DNA of 64,000 bases from Chitinophaga rhizosphaerae. GTDB taxonomy: Bacteria > Bacteroidota > Bacteroidia > Chitinophagales > Chitinophagaceae. Position 1 is the first letter of the stretch. Every line of letters begins with the position of its first letter. The notes under the pieces were generated by a model. It did no database searches and was not told the DNA's origin. It saw only the letters and a list, made by a program, of their open reading frames with translations. Positions 57,043 to 64,000 of the stretch are shown piece after piece. The stretch spans positions 62,001-126,000 of the forward strand of contig NZ_RXLO01000003.1 of the NCBI RefSeq assembly GCF_003958645.1. Reading direction: 5' to 3'. Both the position numbers and the translations under genes were made by a program.

Positions 57043-60000
57043 TTATTGTTCTTTCCCGTGACAGTTTTTGAATTTTTTGCCGCTACCGCAGGGGCAGGGA
57101 TCATTTCTGCCGACTTTCGGGCCTACGCGAACGGGTTCCTGTTTGGGCTCGTCCATGGCAGGCGCGTAATCTTCGCGGCGGGCGGAGGCGGAGCCTTGCT
57201 GTTGCTGCGGGGCGCTGTGGCCGTTGGAAGCGTCTGGGTCCTGGTGCGAAGCGCGCATGTGGCTCATGTCGGTTTTTTCTTCATGGCCTTCGGTGATCTG
57301 CGCTTCTTCTTCGGCCTGCTGACCGGGGATGCCGGCTTTGCAGAGGAAGGAGACGATCTCTTTGGAGTTCTCGGCGCTCATCTGTTTGAAGAGCTCGAAC
57401 GCTTCGAATTTATAGATCAGCAGCGGGTCTTTCTGTTCGTACACGGCGCTTTGAACGGACTGTTTCAGGTCGTCCATGGCGCGGAGGTGTTCTTTCCAGG
57501 CGTCGTCGATCAGGTTGAGGGTGATGGAACGCTCGAGGGCGGCGATGGTCTCCTTGCCCTGGGTTTCCACTACCTTGCGGAGGGGCGCCAGCACGTGGAG
57601 GCCGCGGCGGCCGTCGGTGAACGGGATAGAGATGTTCTCGATATGCTGGCCCTGCTCTTCGAAGATCTTTTTGATGACGGGGTAAGTGCCGGTCACCACT
57701 TCGTTGGTACGGCGATGGTAATTGGCAACCGCTTCACCATAGAGTTTTTCAGCGATTTCCTGCACGTTCCCTTTCTGGAATTCGTCTTCGGAAATCACGG
57801 TGTCTATCGCGAAGTTCTTGATCACTTCCAGTTTGAACGCTTCGAAATCGCCGGTGGCGCGATGCGTGTTTACCAGGTTATCCGCTACTTCGTAGAAGGA
57901 ATTGTCGATATCGATGGAGAGGCGCTCGCCGAACAGGGCGTGGTTGCGTTTGGAATAAATTACCGTACGCTGCTTGTTCATCACGTCGTCGTACTCGAGG
58001 AGGCGCTTACGGATGCCGAAGTTGTTCTCTTCCACTTTCTTCTGCGCGCGTTCGATGGAGCGGGTGATCATGCTGTGCTGGATCACTTCGCCTTCCTTGT
58101 AACCCATCCGGTCCATGAGCGCGGCGATACGGTCGGAGCCGAACATGCGCATGAGGTCATCTTCCAGCGAAACGAAGAACTGGGAAGTACCGGGGTCTCC
58201 CTGGCGACCGGCACGGCCGCGCAACTGGCGGTCTACACGGCGGCTTTCGTGGCGTTCGGTGCCGATGATGGCGAGGCCGCCTGCATCTTTTACGCCGGGC
58301 CCCAGCTTGATGTCCGTACCACGGCCGGCCATGTTGGTGGCGATGGTCACGGCGCCGGGCATACCTGCTTCGGCCACGATCTGGGCTTCACGGGCGTGCT
58401 GTTTGGCGTTCAGTACGTTGTGGGGGATCTTCTCGAAGGTCAGCATTTTACCGAGGAGCTCGGATACTTCTACCGAGGTGGTACCTACCAGTACGGGGCG
58501 GCCTGCTTCCTTCAGTTTCTTGATCTCTTCGATCACGGCGCGGTATTTATCGCGCTTGGTTTTATATACGAGGTCTTCCGCGTCTTTACGGGTGATCGGC
58601 AGGTTGGTGGGGATGGTTACCACGTCCAGCTTGTAGATTTCCCAGAATTCACCGGCTTCGGTGGTGGCCGTACCGGTCATACCACCGAGTTTGTGGTACA
58701 TACGGAAGTAGTTCTGCAGGGTAATGGTGGCGAACGTTTGGGTGGCGGCTTCCACTTTCACGTTTTCCTTGGCTTCGATCGCCTGGTGGAGACCGTCGGA
58801 GTAACGGCGGCCATCGAGGATACGGCCGGTCTGCTCGTCCACGATCTTCACTTTCCCGTCCATCACTACGTATTCCACGTCTTTTTCGAAGAGGGTGTAC
58901 GCTTTGAGGAGCTGCTGAACGGAGTGGATGCGTTCCGATTTTACGGCGAAGTCTTGCAGGAGCTGGTCTTTCCTGGCCATTTTTTCTTCGGCGGTCAGGT
59001 CCATTTTTTCCAGTTCCGCGATTTCGGAGCCTACGTCGGGCATAACGAAGAACGCGGGGTCTTCGCCGGCGCCGGTGATGAGGGCGATACCTTTATCGGT
59101 GAGGTCTACGCTGTTGTTCTTTTCATCGATATGGAACAGGAGGCCTTCGTCTACCTTGGGCATTTCGCGCTGCTGGTCGGCGATGTAGTAGTTCTCCGCT
59201 TTCTGCTGGAGCACTTTCATGCCGGGTTCGCTAAGGTATTTGATGAGGGCGCTGTTCTTCGGAAGGCCGCGATGGGCGCGCATGAGCGCGAGGCCGCCCG
59301 TTTTCGGGTCGTCTTTCCCTTCGGCGATGAGTTTCTTGGCTTCGAGGAGGCTGGAGGTCACGATCTTACGCTGCTCTTCCACCAGCCGCTGGATGCGGGG
59401 CTTCAGGGCGTGGAACTCCTGCTCGTCGCCACGCGGGATGGGGCCGGAGATGATGAGCGGTGTACGCGCATCGTCGATCAATACGCTGTCCACCTCATCC
59501 ACCATGGCGAAGTGATGCTTGCGTTGCACCATTTCTTCGGGGCTGTGCACCATGTTATCGCGCAGGTAATCGAAGCCGAATTCGTTGTTGGTGCCATAGG
59601 TAATATCCGCCTGGTAAGCGTTGCGGCGCTCGAAGGAGTTGGGCTGGTGCTTGTCGATACAATCCACGGTGATGCCGAGGAATTCGAACAGGGGGCCGTT
59701 CCATTCGGAGTCGCGGCGGGCGAGGTAATCGTTCACGGTCACCACATGCACGCCTTCGCCGGTGAGGGCGTTGAGGTAAGCGGGGAGCGTGGATACGAGG
59801 GTTTTACCTTCCCCCGTCGCCATTTCGGAAATTTTACCCTGGTGGAGCACGATGCCGCCGATCAGTTGCACATCGTAATGCACCATGTTCCAGGTAACTT
59901 CCGTACCGCCCGCGATCCAGGAATTCTTCCAGGTCACTTTGTCACCATCGATGGTCACATAGTCGCGCAGCACGGCGAGGTTACGGTCCATTTCGGTGGC

Positions 60001-60390
60001 GGTGGCGGTGATGGTGGTATTTTCTTTCAGTCTGCGGGCAGATTCCTTCACTACGGCAAATGCTTCGGGAAGGATCTGGCTCAGTACTTCTTCTATTTTC
60101 TTGTTACGATCTTTCTGGAGCTTGTCGATCTCGCGGTAGATGAGATCTTTGGTGTTCACGTCCTCTTCGGACTCTGCGGAAGTTTTCTTTTCTGCGATCT
60201 CCCGGTCTATTTCGGCCAGGTGGTCCTTGATGCGGGAACGGAAAACCTGCGTTTTGCCACGCAGTTCGTCGATAGGCAGGGATGACAGTTTTTCATACTC
60301 CTCGTTGATCTGCTTCACCATGGGAAGGATCAGCCTGATATCTCGCTCAGACTTGTTTCCTCCGAAAAGCTTTGTTAAAAAACCTAGCAT
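57043..60390 (-). CDS. secA: Preprotein translocase ATPase SecA
   Basis: 1115 residues from the ATG beginning MLGFLTKLFGGNKSERDIRL, the usual SecA N-terminus; the longer frame upstream adds unrelated residues. The helicase-type motor includes Walker A MATGEGKT (190-197) and a DEAD-like box VDEVDSVLID, with NDYLARRDSEWNGPLFEFLG and MTGTATTEAGEFWEIYKLDV further on. The C-terminus ends in the SEC-C zinc motif with three cysteines and CH (NDPCPCGSGKKFKNCHG), which binds SecB or ribosomes. It drives export through SecYEG. It is longer than E. coli SecA because of insertions typical of Bacteroidota. Confidence 0.98.
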   Translation of the reverse strand: MLGFLTKLFGGNKSERDIRLILPMVKQINEEYEKLSSLPIDELRGKTQVFRSRIKDHLAEIDREIAEKKTSAESEEDVNTKDLIYREIDKLQKDRNKKIEEVLSQILPEAFAVVKESARRLKENTTITATATEMDRNLAVLRDYVTIDGDKVTWKNSWIAGGTEVTWNMVHYDVQLIGGIVLHQGKISEMATGEGKTLVSTLPAYLNALTGEGVHVVTVNDYLARRDSEWNGPLFEFLGITVDCIDKHQPNSFERRNAYQADITYGTNNEFGFDYLRDNMVHSPEEMVQRKHHFAMVDEVDSVLIDDARTPLIISGPIPRGDEQEFHALKPRIQRLVEEQRKIVTSSLLEAKKLIAEGKDDPKTGGLALMRAHRGLPKNSALIKYLSEPGMKVLQQKAENYYIADQQREMPKVDEGLLFHIDEKNNSVDLTDKGIALITGAGEDPAFFVMPDVGSEIAELEKMDLTAEEKMARKDQLLQDFAVKSERIHSVQQLLKAYTLFEKDVEYVVMDGKVKIVDEQTGRILDGRRYSDGLHQAIEAKENVKVEAATQTFATITLQNYFRMYHKLGGMTGTATTEAGEFWEIYKLDVVTIPTNLPITRKDAEDLVYKTKRDKYRAVIEEIKKLKEAGRPVLVGTTSVEVSELLGKMLTFEKIPHNVLNAKQHAREAQIVAEAGMPGAVTIATNMAGRGTDIKLGPGVKDAGGLAIIGTERHESRRVDRQLRGRAGRQGDPGTSQFFVSLEDDLMRMFGSDRIAALMDRMGYKEGEVIQHSMITRSIERAQKKVEENNFGIRKRLLEYDDVMNKQRTVIYSKRNHALFGERLSIDIDNSFYEVADNLVNTHRATGDFEAFKLEVIKNFAIDTVISEDEFQKGNVQEIAEKLYGEAVANYHRRTNEVVTGTYPVIKKIFEEQGQHIENISIPFTDGRRGLHVLAPLRKVVETQGKETIAALERSITLNLIDDAWKEHLRAMDDLKQSVQSAVYEQKDPLLIYKFEAFELFKQMSAENSKEIVSFLCKAGIPGQQAEEEAQITEGHEEKTDMSHMRASHQDPDASNGHSAPQQQQGSASARREDYAPAMDEPKQEPVRVGPKVGRNDPCPCGSGKKFKNCHGKEQ

Positions 60391-60845
60391 GTTAAAATTT
60401 TCGATGTCTAAAAGAATAAAGGAACCTGGTTGCGGGGGAAATATAGTCAAATATTAAGCCCGGATGCCAGGTTGTGACAAGGTGGCAGGAGCGGGCCTGC
60501 GGACCAAGGCTGGTAAAATTAGGAATTTTTGGGGGATGACCGTATCAAATCCCGGAAAAATTAAGCCTGCCGCGGTATTTCTGCCGTCTGGAAAGGGAAA
60601 ATGCGGGATTTCTGCGGACGGGAGCCGCCCCCGTCCCCGGACCCCCTTTTTTCAGCCCGGTTCTCCATCCCGACTTCCTTAAAAAAAATAATTAGTGTTG
60701 GATAGACACTATCCCACAAAAAATGAGCACATTCGTGTTCGGTATTTTCCGCTTTTCCATCACAAAAAGTAAAAAATGTGGAAATACTTTTTATAAATTT
60801 AAAGGTTTTAATCACCGTATTAGATTTTTTACAAACAACACGTCT
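60391..60845. other. Divergent region between secA and the sugar operon (455 bp)
   Basis: No convincing gene is seen; a long upstream frame of the MFS gene here is not part of the protein. It contains the inverted repeat at 60693, an A-run (60679-60689) and many AT-rich stretches before the MFS ATG. I could not identify a clear TAnnTTTG promoter. Confidence 0.6.
60693..60711. promoter_or_regulatory. Inverted repeat, candidate operator of the sugar operon
   Basis: TAGTGT-TGGATAG-ACACTA: two perfect 6-base arms with a seven-base spacer, 135 bases before the MFS ATG. Placement fits a regulator site, but no regulator gene is in view. Confidence 0.4.
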
Positions 60846-62135
60846 ATGAAGCAGATACAGCCTAAGAGTCTTTTCGTTGCCAGCTGCCTGGCCCTGCTTG
60901 TCACTTCCTTATCCTTCGGGATTCGCGCCGGCATCCTCGGACAGCTGGGCGTGCAATTCCATCTGAACGCCCAGGAATTATCCATCATCGCCGGTACTGC
61001 TTTTTGGGGTTTCCCGCTCGCCGTTGTGCTGGGCGGTTTCATCGTAGATGCCATCGGCATGAAACGCTTGCTCATCGCGGCATTCGTGCTGCATTTGCTC
61101 GGCATCGTACTCACCATCGCCACACCTTATTTCAGCTCCGGGTTCTGGCCGCTGTTCATCTCCACCCTGTTCATCGGCATGGCGAACGGTACGGTGGAAG
61201 CTGCCTGTAACCCCCTCGTAGCCACCATCTTCCCCGATAATAAAACCACCAAGCTGAACCACTTTCACCTCTGGTTCCCCGGCGGTATCGTAGTAGGCGC
61301 ACTCGTGGTATTCCTGTTCAAGGAACTGGGATATGCCGGCCTCTGGCAATTGCAGGTAGGCCTCATGATCATCCCAACGCTGCTGTACGGCTACCTCTTC
61401 TCCAAACTGGACTTCCCCGTTACGGAGCGCGTGGCTGCTGGGGTTTCCAACGCACAGATGTACCGTTCGGTAACCAGCCCGCTGTTCTTCTTCATGTTCA
61501 TCTGCATGTTCGGCACGGCTATCACGGAACTGTTCACCAACCAATGGATCGAAATACTCCTGAAAAATGTAACGGAAAACGGCATCCTCATCCTGGCGCT
61601 CACCGCCGGCGTGCAGGTGCTTGGCCGTGCGGTGGCAGGGCCTATCGTTCACCGGCTGTCGCCCACCGGCGTGCTGTTCATTTCAGCGATTTTGTCGGCC
61701 CTCGGGCTTTACCTCATGGGTAGCCAGTCTGGCAGCATGCTCTTCGTGGCCGCTGTCATTTTCGGTCTTGGCATCACTTACTTCTGGCCCACCATGCTCG
61801 GGTTCGTTTCCGAAAACATCCCGGAATCCGGCGCGCTCGGCATGAACCTCATGGGTGGCGCTGGGATGTTCGCCGTATCTATTTATATGATGTTCATGGG
61901 TGGTTTCTACGACAGCATCATCGGGAAGAACCTCCCCTCCGGCGGCACGCTCGATACCTTCCGCTCCGCCGCCCCCGGCACCGCCGAAGCAGCGGCCTAC
62001 GCACAGGCACAGGCGGTTGCAGGTCCGGAAATCATCAACGTGACCCTCGTAATACCCATTATACTCATCGTTGCCTTTGGCGGCCTTTATTTTTATATGA
62101 GAGGCAGAAGCAAACAACAATTACAAACTGCATAA
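60846..62135 (+). CDS. MFS sugar transporter (FucP/glucose-type)
   Basis: 429 residues from the ATG; the frame stays open 41 codons further upstream, but that lead contains no membrane-protein-like start. About 12 hydrophobic segments. Characteristic pieces are LGQLGVQFHLNAQELSIIAG near the first pair of helices, GGFIVDAIGMKRLLIAAFVL (the MFS inter-helix motif 2-3 region), MANGTVEAACNPLVATIFPD and NHFHLWFPGGIVVGALV. These resemble sugar:H+ symporters of the FGHS/glucose-galactose group in the inner membrane. It heads an operon with a Gfo/Idh/MocA dehydrogenase and a sugar isomerase; the sugar is not determined. Confidence 0.88.
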   Translation: MKQIQPKSLFVASCLALLVTSLSFGIRAGILGQLGVQFHLNAQELSIIAGTAFWGFPLAVVLGGFIVDAIGMKRLLIAAFVLHLLGIVLTIATPYFSSGFWPLFISTLFIGMANGTVEAACNPLVATIFPDNKTTKLNHFHLWFPGGIVVGALVVFLFKELGYAGLWQLQVGLMIIPTLLYGYLFSKLDFPVTERVAAGVSNAQMYRSVTSPLFFFMFICMFGTAITELFTNQWIEILLKNVTENGILILALTAGVQVLGRAVAGPIVHRLSPTGVLFISAILSALGLYLMGSQSGSMLFVAAVIFGLGITYFWPTMLGFVSENIPESGALGMNLMGGAGMFAVSIYMMFMGGFYDSIIGKNLPSGGTLDTFRSAAPGTAEAAAYAQAQAVAGPEIINVTLVIPIILIVAFGGLYFYMRGRSKQQLQTA

Positions 62136-62156
62136 AAGTATCTGAAACTATATAGT

Positions 62157-63320
62157 ATGAACAGGAAACTCAGAATGGGAATGATCGGAGGCGGGAAAGA
62201 CGCCTTCATCGGGGCCATCCACCGCATCGCGGCGAATATGGACGGGCTCATCGAACTGAAAGCTGGTGCCTTGAGCATCAACCCCGAAGTGGCCGAAGAC
62301 TCCGGGCGCTCGCTCTTCCTGGATAGCGACCGCATCTATACGGACTTCAAAACCATGCTCGACAAGGAAGCCGCCATGCCGGCTGAAAAGCGGCTGGACT
62401 TCATCACCATCGTGACCCCCAACTTCGCACACTTCGAGCCCGCCATGATGGCCCTCGATAAAGGGTTCCACGTCGTGATCGAAAAGCCCATCACCTTCAC
62501 CCTCGACGAAGCCAAACAACTCAAAGCCAAAGTGGAGCAGACCGGCCTCAGCCTCCTGCTCACCCACACTTATACCGGCTACCCCATGGTGAAACAGGCC
62601 CGCCAGATGGTGGCCAACGGCACCCTCGGCAAAATCCGCAAAGTATGGGTGGAATATCCGCAGGGCTGGCTGTCCAAACTCAGCGAACGCGAAGGTAACG
62701 CTCAGGCTGCCTGGCGTACGGACCCCAAACGCTCCGGTAAAGCCGGCGCCATGGGCGATATCGGCACCCACGCTTTCAACCTCGCCGAATACATCACGGG
62801 AGACACCGTGGAAAAACTCTGTGCAGACAACCACATCATGGTGCCCGGCCGTCTCCTCGACGATGATGGCGCCGTGCTCATGCGCTTCACCAACGGCGCC
62901 GCAGGCGTACTGATGGCCTCGCAGGTAGCCGCCGGGGAAGAAAACGCCCTCAAAATCCGCGTATACGGAGAGAAAGGCGGTATGGAATGGGCGCAGCACG
63001 AGCCGAACACGCTCATCGTGCGCTGGCTCGACAAACCCGCCGAGATCCTCCGCGCAGGTGCCGGCAACCCGCACCTCAGCTCCTTCGCCACCCACAACTG
63101 CCGCACGCCGGGCGGTCACCCCGAAGGGTACCTCGAAGCGTTCGGCAACCTGTACCGCAACTTCGCGCTGTCGCTCCAGGCCCGTATAGACGGTACGGAA
63201 GCATCGAAAGAAGTACTCGACTTCCCTTCCGTGAACGAAGGTGTACGGGGCATGGCTTTTATCGATAATGTGGTGAAAAGCTCCGCCAGTACCGAAAAAT
63301 GGACGACCTTCGAAATTTAG
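62157..63320 (+). CDS. Gfo/Idh/MocA-family NAD(P)-dependent oxidoreductase
   Basis: 387 residues. The N-terminal nucleotide-binding fold starts RMGMIGGGKDAFIGAIHRIA, followed by ITIVTPNFAHFEPAMMALDK and the family's catalytic-region motif EKPITF (E109, K110, P111). The second half, with GDIGTHAFNLAEYITGDTVE (likely substrate-binding His) and HPEGYLEAFGNLYRNFAL, is the alpha/beta sheet domain. Family members oxidise or reduce the hydroxyl of a sugar or inositol. Its neighbours, an MFS sugar permease and a sugar isomerase, point to a catabolic route that begins by oxidising an imported sugar. Spacing is 21 bases from the permease gene. Confidence 0.92.
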   Translation: MNRKLRMGMIGGGKDAFIGAIHRIAANMDGLIELKAGALSINPEVAEDSGRSLFLDSDRIYTDFKTMLDKEAAMPAEKRLDFITIVTPNFAHFEPAMMALDKGFHVVIEKPITFTLDEAKQLKAKVEQTGLSLLLTHTYTGYPMVKQARQMVANGTLGKIRKVWVEYPQGWLSKLSEREGNAQAAWRTDPKRSGKAGAMGDIGTHAFNLAEYITGDTVEKLCADNHIMVPGRLLDDDGAVLMRFTNGAAGVLMASQVAAGEENALKIRVYGEKGGMEWAQHEPNTLIVRWLDKPAEILRAGAGNPHLSSFATHNCRTPGGHPEGYLEAFGNLYRNFALSLQARIDGTEASKEVLDFPSVNEGVRGMAFIDNVVKSSASTEKWTTFEI

Positions 63321-63381
63321 GCCGACTTTTCGAAGAGATTGCGGAAATTGAATTTTATTAAATCTGATAAGGAAAAGCATA

Positions 63382-64000
63382 TGAAGACGATCAAAGGGCC
63401 CGGCATTTTCCTGGCGCAGTTCCTGGACGACAAAGCGCCTTTCAATACCCTCGAAGGCATCACCCAATGGGCTGCCTCCCTGGGTTTCAAAGGTGTGCAG
63501 ATCCCCACATGGGACGCCCGGATGATAGACCTGAAGAAAGCCGCCGAGAGCCAGACTTATGCAGACGAGATCAAAGGCATCGTACAAAGCGCCGGGATGG
63601 AGATCACCGAGCTGTCGACCCACTTGCAGGGCCAGCTGGTGGCCGTTCACCCCGCCTATAACGAACTGTTCGACGGGTTCGCTCCCCCGGAACTGCGCGG
63701 TAGCGCCAACGTGAAAGCCCGTACGGAATGGGCCGTCCAGCAACTGAAATACGCCGCCAAAGCGAGCCGAAACCTGGGCCTGAACGCCCACGCCACTTTC
63801 AGCGGCGCGTTGCTCTGGCAAACGGTATACCCCTGGCCCCAGCGCCCTGCAGGGCTCGTGGAAACAGGGTTCAGGGAACTGGCCAACCGTTGGCTGCCGA
63901 TCCTCAATGAAATGGACGCGAATGGAGTAGACCTCTGCTATGAGGTCCACCCCGGCGAAGACCTGCACGACGGTATCAGCTACGAGCGGTTCCTCGCTGC
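63382..64000 (+). CDS. Sugar phosphate isomerase/epimerase (xylose isomerase-like TIM barrel), cut off at right edge
   Basis: The ATG at 63382 opens a frame that runs off the edge after 206 residues. The sequence IFLAQFLDDKAPFNTLEGIT, QWAASLGFKGVQIPTWDARM, EITELSTHLQGQLVAVHPAY and GVDLCYEVHPGEDLHDG is the pattern of the AP endonuclease 2 / xylose isomerase-like barrel, with metal ligands in STHLQG and EVHPGED. Enzymes of this group interconvert keto and aldo sugars or epimerise them. It begins 61 bases after the dehydrogenase gene and should process the oxidised product. The C-terminus is outside the window. Confidence 0.9.

Noticed and set aside
57019..60285. 1088-residue plus-strand frame opposite secA
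   Set aside because: It is a shadow of secA. secA has all family motifs on the minus strand, while this frame reads as a valine-, phenylalanine- and histidine-rich mirror with no domain.
62148..63968. 606-residue minus-strand frame opposite the dehydrogenase and isomerase genes
   Set aside because: It spans two real plus-strand genes and shows no motif.
1..64000. CRISPR array, IS element, prophage, tRNA or rRNA gene
   Set aside because: No spaced short repeats, transposase, integrase or phage genes, and no cloverleaf-like sequence were seen on either strand by reading; a covariance search would be needed for a full exclusion of small RNAs.

Overview
The window looks like a piece of a Bacteroidota chromosome, most likely from the Chitinophagaceae and probably Chitinophaga-like. 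The signs are three SusC/SusD outer-membrane uptake pairs, two of them with an N-terminal STN signalling domain. FecR-type anti-sigma factors and ECF sigma factors lie nearby. There are many SPII lipoproteins, and promoters with the Bacteroidota -7 element TAnnTTTG. I see no tRNA, rRNA, IS element, prophage or CRISPR array. This is ordinary chromosome, with housekeeping genes (dnaA, secA, glyA, deoC) set among accessory uptake and envelope loci.

Layout. 1-5.7 kb: the end of a SusC gene, its SusD, two lipoproteins and a large zinc metalloprotease, read as one locus. 5.8-8.5 kb: a sterol-desaturase-like membrane enzyme, facing a three-gene cluster (YdeI-like protein, methyltransferase, lipoprotein). 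8.6-16.2 kb: FecR, SusC with STN, SusD and a thioredoxin-fold protein; no sigma gene lies beside this set. 16.2-18.5 kb: a Tat-type polysaccharide deacetylase and a DoxX protein, divergent from an AraC regulator. 18.6-24.4 kb: an ECF sigma gene without FecR, an esterase, a second sigma gene divergent from a second FecR (no SusC), then small lipoproteins and an alpha/beta hydrolase. 24.7-29.8 kb: regulators (AraC, Crp), bestrophin, AhpD-like, dienelactone hydrolase and SRPBCC genes.

29.8-38.3 kb, minus strand: a complete sigma-FecR-SusC-SusD set, followed by a secreted protein that joins a PI-PLC-like phosphodiesterase domain to an alkaline phosphatase. A system for sensing, importing and degrading phosphoesters is a reasonable hypothesis. 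38.4-42.6 kb: dnaA, an AT-rich gap, a DUF3127 protein that ends in an SSB-like acidic tail, and a large FAD oxidoreductase. 42.6-45.6 kb: a NatAB-like ABC exporter with a lipoprotein gene between its two subunits. 45.7-49.2 kb: nitronate monooxygenase, a sugar-nucleotidyltransferase and glyA. 49.2-51.6 kb: a secreted beta-helix protein with a C-terminal PDZ domain.

51.7-54.6 kb: a GntR-regulated ABC module behind a textbook promoter (TTTG-N19-TAnnTTTG), with a perfect 9-bp inverted repeat on the expected transcription start. 54.6-60.4 kb, minus strand: deoC, a SPOR protein and an M20 peptidase, then secA. 60.8-64.0 kb: a sugar operon (MFS permease, Gfo/Idh/MocA dehydrogenase, sugar isomerase/epimerase) that runs off the right edge.

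All functions are assigned from motifs and family knowledge read by eye; no database search was run.
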